64,000 nucleotides of DNA from Diatrype stigma. Lineage: Eukaryota; Ascomycota; Sordariomycetes; Xylariales; Diatrypaceae. The notes below the pieces were generated by a model. It did not search any database and was not told where the DNA came from. It saw nothing but the letters and a program-made list of their open reading frames with translations. A program made the translations under genes and the position numbers. Location: assembly GCA_022225965.2 (NCBI GenBank), contig JAKJXP020000073.1, positions 124,001-188,000 on the forward strand. Direction: 5' to 3'. This document shows, one piece after another, positions 12,201 to 22,969 of this stretch (positions are counted from its first letter, which is position 1; every line of letters starts with the position of its first letter).

Positions 12201-12588
12201 GGGCACGTCCAACAGAGCTATCATCCAGTAGTTGGAGGGCCAGGGATACGGGCACAGAATCGTTCTGAACCATGGCAGGCCATTCTGTTTTGATGTGCTC
12301 AAGAACCTGGGCGATCTGACGCTCGGCATTCGTCTCGTTGGCGCGCTGGAGTCTCGATGAGGCGGCAGCAGCAGATGAGAATGAGCCGTATCCGCCACTA
12401 CGGGAGTCGATAGGTGGGGGTCGGCGACTTGGATTCAGTTGCTGAGGGGGTGTGCTGTATCGATCGCTCGCGTAATTCTCTCCATAGGGGTCGTACTCTT
12501 CATTCGATCTTCCACCGCGGGATCCAAAGCCGCTCCCATTAGCAGCGCCGCCATTTCGATACGACGCGCCATACCGATTGCTAGACAT
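9270..12588 (-). CDS. SEC8: Exocyst complex component Sec8
   Basis: Subunit of the octameric exocyst that tethers secretory vesicles at the plasma membrane, acting at hyphal tips and septa. Exons on the minus strand: 12588-10007 and 9936-9270, giving 1082 aa, a usual Sec8 length. The N-terminal 85 residues are low-complexity and Gly/Ser/Tyr-rich. The Sec8 N-terminal domain follows (VLEHIKTEWPAM, DYDRFKETHKYL, heptad-rich FHKIQGSIQASQKRVRTLK). The junction TQETVQ-SFDSIVSAYEEL spans a 70-nt GT-AG intron with GTGAGT. Exon 2 is much richer in GC-ending codons than exon 1. It is divergent from the thioesterase-like gene 0.8 kb away, and the two may share a promoter region. Confidence 0.94.
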
Positions 12589-13396
12589 GATGGGTAAGGC
12601 GCATCAAGCGTTCAGCGATGAGGCGGTAATCACCGGAGCTACTGTATTGGTATCTGTCGCATGCTGTGACGGGAGGTTGGCGGCGGAGAGCTAGACCAGA
12701 ATAAGCTGTTCATATACGAGGCGCAATGCTATATTTGACTGGTTATGTGACTGGTTATTGGACTGTTTCCGTCAAATAGCTGTGTGCAGTACGATACACT
12801 ATAGTGTTGGCCTAAACTTGTCGTCGATTGATGGTGATGGTGATGGTGATGTTGTGATGTTGAATGTTGATCATCTAGGACCTAAGCCCCTGGCTGTTAG
12901 GTACGAGATACGTACGTACGTATGCAGGGCTTGAGATACAAGAGCCTTGTTTCAGCGAAGCCACAGCGGGCAAAATGGCAGTTACAGGGCTGACAAGGGT
13001 GCTTGGAGTGTGCTTGGGTGGTGCCGGTGCCGTTCAGCGTTCAGTGTTCAGCCTTTGGCGTTCAGCTGTAAAGCATCAAGGTTCCACTGAAGTCGGTTTG
13101 ACTGGAAATGGTAGCACCGACAGGCACTTGTCGGCCCCACCTGCCCGCACCCTTTAATCGTCAGACCCCCAGGGGCCCTACAGCCTTCAGTACCGGTAGT
13201 ACAGAGTAACTAATTACAACCTGTGATTCGATAGCTTCTTGGACTTGTTCATTTATTCTCTCGAGGGGATATTTCAAGCAACTCAAAGTAAAGACAAGTA
13301 GGTATCGGAGACCGAGAACTACGAAGTAACTAACTAGGTCGTGGTCATCTCGCCAAACCCGGGGAAAAGAGAAGAAAAGAGAAAAAGAACGACAAA
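12589..13396. other. Divergent intergenic region, Sec8 and thioesterase-like gene
   Basis: Bidirectional upstream region for the two divergent flanking genes. A GGTGAT hexamer run lies at 12831-12850, and several short imperfect GTTCAG repeats lie at about 13030-13070. No gene or known binding site can be assigned. Confidence 0.55.
12831..12850. repeat. GGTGAT hexamer repeat
   Basis: About three tandem GGTGAT units with decayed TGTTGAT-like copies after them, in the Sec8/thioesterase-like divergent promoter region. Confidence 0.75.
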
Positions 13397-14206
13397 ATGC
13401 CTACACGCATTCCCAAGCCCGAAGACTTCGACCACTTGTCGTCCTCTCTTAAGACCTCGCTGGTATTTCCCGAAGTCCCGGAAACCACCACAGCCATCCT
13501 GATCCTGTTCCACGGCCTGGGGGACTCGGACGCCCCGTTCGCGACCTTCGCGCGGAACTTGAACCTGCCGGGCGTGCTGGCCATATCCGTGCGCGGGGTC
13601 GCTCCGCTGCCGCCCGCCCTGCTCGGTCTCCCGGACGCGGTTTCTTCCGGGCCGACGCGGCACTTCCACTGGGGCGACGACCTGAACCTCTCGACAACGG
13701 GGGGAGGCGGCCTGGACCCGGACCCCGGGTTCGCCAAGGCGGAGCGCCTGGTCCTGGGAAAGCTGATCCGGGAGACGCTGATCGAGAACTGCGGCTGGGA
13801 TGCGCGGGATATCCTGCTGTTCGGCTTCGGGCAGGGCGGGTCTCTGGCGCTTGGTCTGGCCGCGAGGCTCCGCGATAGCGCCGCCGTCGTAGATGTTACT
13901 GCGGGCGATCGGTCGGCGGCCGATGTGGACGTGGCTTTTAAGGGGGTCGTGTCGATCGGGGGCCCTCTGCCCAACAGCATGGTCTCGACGGTCAGCTCAA
14001 GGCAGAAGGCCCGCACCCCAGTCTTGCTCTGTCACGGGAGGGCAAGCGAAGATCTCGATGACGATGCAGTCGAAGCCGTGAAGAAGGAATTCGCCGATGT
14101 TCGGGAGGTCAAGTGGAAGAAAAGCGACGATGGCATGCCGAAGAACAGAGAAGAGATGCTGCCGATCATGCAGTTCTTCGCGGACAGACTGAGAAGCGGA
14201 TGGTAG
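13397..14206 (+). CDS. Acyl-protein thioesterase/carboxylesterase-like alpha/beta hydrolase, probable non-catalytic member
   Basis: Single-exon 269-aa protein related to the phospholipase/carboxylesterase (acyl-protein thioesterase) family. Family features seen are LILFHGLGDS (residues 36-44), the RGVAPLP region, RHFHWGDD, and the elbow LLFGFGQGG at 141-148. In active relatives the elbow reads GFSQGG with a serine nucleophile; here that position (145) is glycine. The C-terminal block around residue 247 reads SDDGMPKNREEM where active members carry a GMGH-type catalytic histidine. An acidic stretch LDDD near 217 could still supply Asp. The fold is therefore probably kept while normal esterase chemistry is lost. 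The frame is clean and strongly GC-biased throughout, so this is not a decaying pseudogene. It converges with the hexose transporter. Confidence 0.85.
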   Translation: MPTRIPKPEDFDHLSSSLKTSLVFPEVPETTTAILILFHGLGDSDAPFATFARNLNLPGVLAISVRGVAPLPPALLGLPDAVSSGPTRHFHWGDDLNLSTTGGGGLDPDPGFAKAERLVLGKLIRETLIENCGWDARDILLFGFGQGGSLALGLAARLRDSAAVVDVTAGDRSAADVDVAFKGVVSIGGPLPNSMVSTVSSRQKARTPVLLCHGRASEDLDDDAVEAVKKEFADVREVKWKKSDDGMPKNREEMLPIMQFFADRLRSGW

Positions 14207-14753
14207 AACGAGGACTCAACCTCCCAAAATCATGCCTCGTGGGAGGAAATGCAGCTGGTGTTGGACCGGCGTGCACAAGAGGCCGACTGCGACAGACATG
14301 ATGGACGGTCTCCCCGAATATCCATCAGCACGGATCATGGGCCGAGTCGGTTCACTAAGATAACTGGCAGACTACATGTGATTGATACTTGCGAGCTCGT
14401 ACGGTACGATACAAGTCCAGGTGACAATACTTCATGTCCTGGGTGAACACGGTCCTAAGACATATCTCTACCTCGATGTATTGGTTTGTAAGTCTTTTAC
14501 TCCCCCTTTCAAATTTGTTGCTCTAATCAAGCCAACCATCAAATACATTCTTCACTATCCAGATCCAATGGCAGGCATGTTTGTGTTCATAAAATTCAAT
14601 TCGCTTTCTCGTCAGTCATGCTATATCTATGTACCAGTTATAGTATTAACAAGTCCCCTTCTCTAGACTCCCCGCATCGTACACACACATACACGACGAT
14701 TGTTTTTATATAAGATTTTAGTTTTTTCCAAAGATGTCTCGGAAGACACTCAA
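14207..14753. other. Convergent intergenic region, thioesterase-like gene and hexose transporter
   Basis: Short region between two converging genes. It becomes AT-rich from about 14450, as expected of fungal 3' UTR and poly(A) regions. No gene is recognised. Confidence 0.6.
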
Positions 14754-16443
14754 TCATACGGTCTCCTCGGCATGCTCGACGGTCTTCTCCGACTTCTCCG
14801 TCATGCCCATCTGGTCGGCGTAGGTCGTGGACGGAACCCACTTGGCGGACTTGCGAGGCGTCGTCTCCTCGAACATACGGTCGACCTGCTCGAGGGTCAA
14901 GCCCTTAGTCTCGGGGATGAGGAAGTAGGCGTAGACGAAGGCGCACGAGCACAGGCCACCCCAGACGAAGAAGACCTTGGCACCCAGGTTGCCCTTGTCG
15001 GTGTCGACCATGTACGGGGTGATGACGGCGATGATGCAGTTCCAGAGCCAGTTGCTGGCCGTCGAGAGCGCGACACCGCGCGCCCGGATCGGCAGCGGGA
15101 AGATCTCGCCGATGACGACCCAAGCGCCCGGCCCCCACGTGCTAGCGAAGAAGGAGAGGTAGATGCAGATGAAAGCGATCATGGCCTTGACAGCCATGGG
15201 ATCTGTGGGAAGGATGGTGCCGACGATAGCGACGATCAGCTGGCAGATAACCATGCCAAAGGCGCCCCAGAGAAGCAGCGGCCGGCGGCCGAACCGCTCG
15301 ATGGTGTAGAAGGAGATGGGCGTCGAGAGGACGTTGACGAGGGTGGTGACGAGGGAGATGATGAAGGGGTTGTCGACGGTGCCGAGCTGTTGGAAGAAGG
15401 TGGTGCCGAAGTAGAAGACGAAGTTGACACCCGTCCACTGCTGCATCATCTGTAATGAGGTACCGAGGATGACGCGGCGCAGGTTGCTGCCGCTCTTCCA
15501 GATGGAGCCGCTGAAGCAGTTGGCCCAGCTACCAATGTACCCGTGCTGCGGGATTTGGCTCATCTCGTACTCGTGGTTGGCGACAATCTCAGCCAGCTCC
15601 TCGCGGATGTAGTCGGATTCGATGGGCTGACCGCGCACGTGGGAGAGCGCGTTGGCGGCCTTGTCGAGCTGGCCCTTGCGGACGAAGAAGCGGGGCGACT
15701 CGGGCAGGACGAAGAGGCCAATAGCCAGCATGAAGGCCCACGCCATCTGCAGGCCGATGGGGATGCGGTACGACCCGCTGTCCTTGCGCTCCTGGGTGCC
15801 GTAGTCGACGGCCGAGGCGAGTAGCAAGCCCACCGTGACGCAGAACTGGTAGCCCGAGACGATGGCGCCGCGCACCTTCCGCGGCGCCACCTCCGACATG
15901 TACAGGATCAGGATGGCGGACACGAAACCGACGCCGAAACCGGCCACGAGACGACCGGCCACGATCAGACCCAGTCCTTCCGAGTGGGCAGTTTGCAGGG
16001 CGACACCGATGAGGAAGACGAGGCAGCCGAGGATGACGGTCGTTCGGCGACCTATCCAGTCGGCAATGTCGCCGGCCATGAGCGCGCCGAAGAAGGTACC
16101 GCAGGACAGGATAGAGGTGACTGTGGGGCGGCATACGTTAGCGATGGTGCGCTTTCGCTACTAGACTCAGACTCAGGGGGTGGGGAGAAACATCTGAAGC
16201 ATTATGTTCCGGAGCAGACTTACTCAGAGATTTCTTGCTAGATTCAAGGACGACAGCATCGGGGCCGTCAATGGTGTGGATGAAGTATTCCATGCCCATG
16301 ACACCGCTGATGTAACCTGAGTCGTAACCGAAGAAGATACCGCCAAAGGCGGCGAAGGCGCACATGATGTACGCCTTGACGGTGACCGGAGCTTCGGTAC
16401 GAGCAGAATTGCTCGTACCTGTTGGAACTACGCCTCCAGCCAT
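14754..16443 (-). CDS. MFS hexose transporter (sugar porter family)
   Basis: Plasma-membrane proton/monosaccharide transporter of the 12-helix sugar porter family. Exons: 16443-16224 and 16120-14754 on the minus strand, giving 528 aa. Seen are GGIFFGYDSGYISG in helix 1, the DWIGRR loop, the PESPRF motif after helix 6, QQWTGVNF in helix 7, an RFGRRP loop, and PETKGLTLEQVD after helix 12. The intron joins KKSL to ITSILSCGTFFGAL. The cytosolic tail after helix 12 is only about 40 residues. That argues for a carrier rather than an Snf3/Rgt2-type sensor, although the N-terminal region resembles the RCO-3-like group. Codon use is highly GC-biased, consistent with high expression. A pyrimidine/purine-rich stretch lies upstream of the ATG. 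Confidence 0.93.
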
Positions 16444-17333
16444 TGTGGTGAGGTTGTGGTGGTAGGTGTGTGCTTTGCTATCCAAGATGTCGGACCAAGA
16501 AGATCGGGGATAGAGAGAATATATATGTATTATAGGGATCTGCAGCAATGCACAGGTTCCCGGCTGAAAAGGGGCAAGCTAAGAGAGCTTGTTGATTTGT
16601 CGTTGGGGTAATGGGTAGGGGGGGATGAGGACAAAAAAAGAACAGAACGTTCCTGTGGTGGGAAGGCGGCGGTCTTATTTATTGTCAGCTTCTCGATTGG
16701 AAAGACGGGCGAGATCTCGCTATCTAGGTAAGTAGTCTAGTCTATTTCGTATCATCTCGTGTGCGCGTGCCTCTTCCTCCCTCTCGCTCGCTGTTCTTTT
16801 CTCACTTGTTCCGTCGACAACAGACAGGCCTGACCTGGTGGTGCCCAAGCCAGAATGCGCTGCGAAAAAGGCGTCGGCCCACACCTGCCGCCCCCGGATT
16901 AGCGCTACCAGCGCTACCAGAGAACCCCGAGGGGGAGGGACCTCGAGGACTCCAGACCAAGCTACGGGGCTAAAAGCTGGGCTTTACTAGGAGTCTTTAC
17001 TAGCTAGGGCTCTCCCCATGCCCCATGGGCTCATTAGGTACAAAGTCGCGTGTCATGGCAGCAGTGGCAGCAGTGGCAGCAAGGAGCAAAAGCCCAGCTC
17101 CAGCCCCAGCCCCAGGACAGGACCGGACAGGACAGGATCCATCGCGCCGGTGATGAGGAATAGCTAGTCTAGCGGCTCCCCTTCCCCCATACGGGCGTGT
17201 GATGCGCAAATGTTTCGAAGTCTGGAGTTGCCAGTTTGTGGGATGGGGGATGGGGATGGGGATGGATTGAAACTAGGTCCGTGGTGGGGTCCTGGGTTGG
17301 TTAGTGACCGCGCTCACCCCAGACTCTAGTCTA

Positions 17334-17353
17334 TACATACATACATACATACA
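17334..17353. repeat. ACAT tetranucleotide array
   Basis: Five tandem TACA units in the gene-poor region, followed by a decayed copy. Confidence 0.85.
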
Positions 17354-19160
17354 TGTCGATGGTATGTATCGTCCTACGGGCTACCTATGGGCGGGCTTGC
17401 TACCTTCCTTACTACCACCAGCCGGTGCAAAGTGCAGTACAGTGGTGTAGTGCCCGAAGGTAGGTACCTCGGCACCACTAACAGCCTGCCTGCCTGCTAA
17501 ATACCTGCCTAGAGGTGGTAGGTAGCAGACGGAGGACGCGCAGCAGCAACTCGGTGCATTCGGCTCTTTTGTGGAGCCGCCGGCATCTCTGCGGCGATTT
17601 TGTGGTTTCCAATCACTTACGAGGGGCGCGACGAAGTGCGGCTCTGCACGTTTGGCGGCCTGCCATTGGCCTGCGAGCGCTCTCTGCGACCGAGCCTACC
17701 ACGTAGTAGCCAGCTACCTACTAGATACTACGCGTATTATGTAGTAGGGTCGGCTCTGCACCAGACTTGCTACCTACTCGGGAGGAAAGAAGGGAGAGGG
17801 AGAGAGAAAGAAAGGGAACCCCAGCCCGAAACGACCTTGGATCTTGGAAAAAGACCACATGGCGCCGACGCGGCGGCGCGCTACGATACCGTACCTAGTG
17901 ATTGATGGGGTAAAAGATCTGGAGAACCGCCGACGGTCCAACTCCGCAAAGTTGCTAAGTAAGGTGTTCGTAATCTGCGGGGTGAAGAAAACGGGCGGGG
18001 GAGATGAAGGGGAGACGAAGAGGAAGACGATGAAGACGAAGAAAAAACAGTCTGGGCAGCAAGCAAGCAAGCAAGCGTGTGTGAGAGATGGAGCGGACGA
18101 TTTGCGGTTTCCGCTGGCCGGTACTAAAGTTACTATACTGTACCTGTCGTCGGCATCCATACCTACTACTTACCTAACCATGTGTGTACGTAGCAGGCAT
18201 AGACGGACGGCAGATAGCTAGGCCGATGGACGGACGGGATGATGGGCAGGCAGAGGAGATCATCTACTACGTAGGGTATTATCGTACGGGAGGAGCTCCG
18301 ATGATGCACTATGTAATACTCCCGAGTCGAATTATCTTGCTTTCTTCCCCGCCAAGCCTGCGGTGGGAGTGATTACGAGATATGCTATAGCCTATAGCCA
18401 GCCTACGTATGGAGGTGGTAGGTATTAGAGGTTGCTGACTGTTCAATTGCGACTTATTGACCTAGGAGGTTATATCAGATAGGCAGGTTACGTGGTAATT
18501 ACTACTCTTTTTGTTGCACCGAGGGGGGTTTTATCCGGGGCCCCCACGCCTGCACCCCGACGGCCACATGCAGCGTAGGTAATCACGTTGTAGAGAACCC
18601 ACGATCCGAATATTCTAGGCTCTGCTGGTGATTGACGAGAAATCTGAGAGATCTCGCTGCGTCGTGGCTGTCCCCATCCTTTCTCGAAACTACTGTGTAG
18701 ATGCTGCGCTAGGGGTCGATCGAGACCAGCCAGCCGGGGTGCCGGGGAAGGATCCCACCCCGGGTTACGATGGTTCTCCACTGCTGCATTGGCAATTTGC
18801 GGGCTTTGGCGGGCCATCCAGTGCTATACTCTCTACTAGTCTAGAGGCCTGGTAGAGGTTGTATGTACCTACCTATAGCGCTAGACTGACTGCCTTGTAC
18901 GTAGTTAGGTCACCGGCGTTCCCGGTTAAGTGGTTGCACCGACTTTGTTTCTTTCCTTTCCTTGACTTCCATTGACTTTGAGTTTTTTAGTCCAGGTTCT
19001 CACCCACTCCGCACGCGATATCGTGTTGGTGCGCTTCCCCGTGTTCGGTTCCCCGACTTCCCACAGCAAGCAAATGCGCTACCCACACTAGCAGACTGGG
19101 TGCTATTTTAGTTGAGAATATCCAGTGCAGCCCAGTGGTAGCTAGCAAAAAGAAAAGCAT

Positions 19161-19184
19161 CAGTCAGTCAGTCAGTCAGTCAGT
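19161..19184. repeat. CAGT tetranucleotide array
   Basis: Six perfect tandem CAGT units within the gene-poor region. Confidence 0.9.
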
Positions 19185-22100
19185 GGTTCGTGATGTGCGA
19201 CCGATGACGGCGCCTTGGCCGATACTACTAGATATCAGATGTTCTGTCAGCCGCCTATCCGCCACGTTGAATCGCACCGAGGGTCTGTCTGGCTACGTAG
19301 TCATTACATACATGCTATGTAGGTAGCATCCAACCTGTCGCCTTCACGTGGCTTTCTGTCTACCATCGACGCTGACGCCTGCCATCTTTGCCCAGTCTGG
19401 GATATGTAGCGGTCATGTTCGTTGCCAGTCAGCAGTCGATGCGGTGATGAGCTTGGCAATGTACTTGAAAATGAAGAAAAATTGGAAAAAAATAAAAATA
19501 AAAGATTACTTATAACAATAAAAATAAAAATCTCCGCCCACACCGCGGTTGGAAGCGCAGGCGGGCAAACCCGCCCCTCTACATCGCCGATGCACATGAA
19601 AGGGGATGCTCGTGTGGCTTGGCTACGGTTGTGGCGGCAGCAAATAGGCTTACCTATTTTATTACCTCACACGTATGATATAATTACGTAGGTGAAGCAT
19701 CCCGAGTCCCCGGGTTGCTTTCTAGTGCATCGCATGATAACGAGGCTTCTTATTGAGATTCGTGCATCAGCATCTGCTGTTGCTGATGAGAATCAAAAGA
19801 CGGCTTACAATAACTATACGGATGCCAAATATCACGTGGCTTTTTCAGCTATATATCCTGGTCTGCTTGGTGTGGTAGACTGGCTATTATGTAAACGAGT
19901 TGCAACCGACATTGCAACATCAGATCCAATTCAGGGGCCCCGGAGGGGCGAGATCTAGAAGTTGGCAATTGGTAGCGGAAGAGCTTAAAAATAGCTACTA
20001 CTGTGCCTAGTACCTAGATGATATTAGTGTGCCTAGGTAGTAGAGGCCCACCTATGCATCACCTGGCCGCATCCATTCTGGGTTTCTTTCGCTCCTTCAT
20101 ATACGAAAACCACCTCGCAGCCTCGCTACTAGTTAGTTCAACCGTCCCAACGCTCAGCTGACCGTAGGTATTTTATCCTTGGCGATCTAAGAAAACCTTA
20201 AACCCATCCGATCTCTCGGGTTCCCTGCCCAGCTGACCGCACAATGGGCGATGGACATGAGAAATCATACGTGATGGATTATAGCTAACTCCAGTCTCGG
20301 CTGTAGGTACAATACATGGCCAAATCGTCTCCTGGTGATGATGGCTAAGCAAAACAGATCAGATGTTGGTTCCACGTAGTTTCATGGAAGCTATGCAATA
20401 CATTGTGACTCACGACGTCCCACTCAAGGATTATAGTCGTGATAATGTCGGGCTGTGCCGAGTACCTGAGGATTACCCAAACCCATCGGTTCATCACATG
20501 CCAAAAACCCTGCCCTTGGAAGACAGTCCGGAATGGGCCGATATGGTATGGTAGAAAGCCCGGGCCGGGAGGTGTCGCATGCCGTGTCGGAAGGCATGCG
20601 CATTAGTGAAGAGAACCCTCCCCGGTACAATACCACCCCATCGTCGCAATCGGGATTACCCATCTACCGCGGAACAGCCGGTCAGCAGGTGGATAGGTAC
20701 ATTTTAGATCCCGTAGCATTCCAAGCATCTACCTCGGACTGACACAACTCTCTGTCGACGCATCTACGGCTAATAATTTTTGGCTTCTCACCTTGCCTAC
20801 CTGCAAGTTCCAACTTTGCACGGGTAGTTGCTGATAACTACCTTCCCCTTCGATACCGTGGGCCATGTCGTATATTCCAGGGTAAGTATAAGATATAAGA
20901 TATGTCCATGATCAGGTCTAGTCGTTACGTTAGATCCCAGACCTACTGGATATAGGAGCAACCAATCCTCCTCGCAATTAAGTGCGTAAAGGCGCGCCCT
21001 CTTTGCCCATGTGGTAGCTTGGTCTGGCTTTATGACTTGAACCATACCCATAGTACCAGTTACCATGCTGCTCCAACTCAGGGGGCGAGGCGGTGATGGC
21101 TCTTCTGGAGGATAGCACACCAGTTCTTGTCTTCCGGGATATGGTAGTGCGTCATCTCGGCCATCCTATCGCGCTGGTGCTAGACTATACAGTTAGAAGG
21201 TGCCCAGGGAGCAATGGCTTTGGATCTGTTACTTGGTCTGCTGGTGTTTCACAGTCAAAAGGCGCTTGTCCATCGTCGCTGGCAGCCCGGCTTCGCAATT
21301 AGCACAAAACCCGCGTCCCTAGATGCCAACTCGGCTGCAGTGCGATGGCACCCTGACTGACACCTTGGTTTCGACGGCATCCTGCTCTGCACTCTCGGCC
21401 TTTTCTGCACCTCATATACAAGTGGCTCCTGATTAGGATGGTACGGTGCTATTTCGGACAGATCAGGCCTGGAGGGTATGCGGCCATGTGTCAATGACCA
21501 GGTAAGACTCGGCGGTATTTAATATCAAATCCTCTGCATATCCTCTACTTCAGGGCTTCCCTACGCAATACTCCCGAGTTGTTGCCTTGATACGTATGCA
21601 TTCTTGAAGAGCCCCGGGCCACCTTTGCCTTGTCGGCTCCGAAGCAATAAGAGGAAAGCCATAACTATTTGCATGTGAAGTTGGGCTTTATACTATAACA
21701 TATTAAGAAATCATGCATGTGCAGGATTAGCTTACCATATGGAAACTTGATACGGAACTCGAAGATGATAGCTGGATATCACGGACATCATCAAGTACAA
21801 CTGGCCGAGCCTCCCAGAGGCAAACCAACTAGAAAAGAGTAACCGCGTGACTGGAGAGTAACTCCTTGAGTAGACCTGTCGCTTTATAAGGACAACCCTC
21901 TGGGAAGACCCCTATAGAAACCATAGCATAAGGATCATCTTATGCCACGACAAAAATTGTTAGGGAAAGTACCACCACTAATCGTGGATAATCTTGAACT
22001 TGTTCGCTGCCCTTTAGACGTATATAGAGTGCCACCGTAGAAGCACCGGGGTTTCCTCTCCCGTTACGAGAGGCACGTCCACAAAAGTCCAGGAAAACAG

Positions 22101-22969
22101 TTCACATTGATATTCTCGCCATATGTACTGTGACTATGAAGAGGCCACTCACACATCAATATAAGGGGGTGAGGAGGCCCATTTTCTCATAATCTCGACC
22201 TCTGGTTCCGGATACATCGTCGATACCTCTTCTTGTATATTAGCTTCGGTTGGGCAGAATTTGGCTAACATGGTCCTGGTAATGACTGCATGTGCGGGCT
22301 TTGATTAATCGTAACTGCTCAAGCTATAACTCGGCATTTATGTAGCAACTATCCATCTAGTCTTAGGTCTTAGGTAGACTGCTCGAGAGACGAAGAGAAG
22401 GAAAGCCTCGACCGAACCGCTTGGGTCGATGATCTCATGACGGAGTCTTTCTATCATGCATCCAGAGTTTTCACGTACGGACACATGCAACTGGCACACA
22501 GACGCATATAAGTACCAAATCAGGTTTTTGTTACAATAAGTGATTACACTACAGGACGCCGCCAGATGCCTTGCTAGCAAGCAAACTTTGAATCTAGTAC
22601 ATGATATGCGATCAACCACAGACCGTTCCAAACATCGCAAACAAATGCCCCGCCGACCCAGACCAGACCAGACCAAGCCAAACCAAACCAACAAACCGCT
22701 GAACGCCGAGCAAGATGCAGGGTTTACCGTCAAAGCTTCTTCTACGCGTGGACACATCGGTACAAACGCACACTACAATCGAATCTGGAAGAAATCTTCC
22801 CCTTCCCCCCTGCCTTTTCTCCTCCCGTAGTTGTTTAAACCCACCCCTCTCACCCTCAAACCTCAGAAACGACAAAGCCCACTCTCGGATGAGCATAAAA
22901 ATCAAGATTAGTTATTAGAAGAACGGGCCATTGAGGCCTGCCCTTCACCAGGGGGTTTAGCTTTGACTT

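Larger units (their letters stand above)
16444..22969. other. Long gene-poor region
   Basis: About 6.5 kb without a recognisable gene. The first kilobase is presumably the hexose transporter promoter. Frames of 60-140 codons occur (for example 17774-18160 -, 20363-20742 +, 22338-22757 -), but none shows a domain, a consistent codon bias or splice continuity. Composition changes repeatedly: GC-balanced to about 19440, an A-rich patch at 19470-19540, then AT-leaning DNA up to 22900. Short tandem repeats are present (17334-17353, 19161-19184). I recognise no transposase, reverse transcriptase, long terminal repeat or tRNA. It may hold decayed repeats or non-coding transcripts. Confidence 0.55.
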
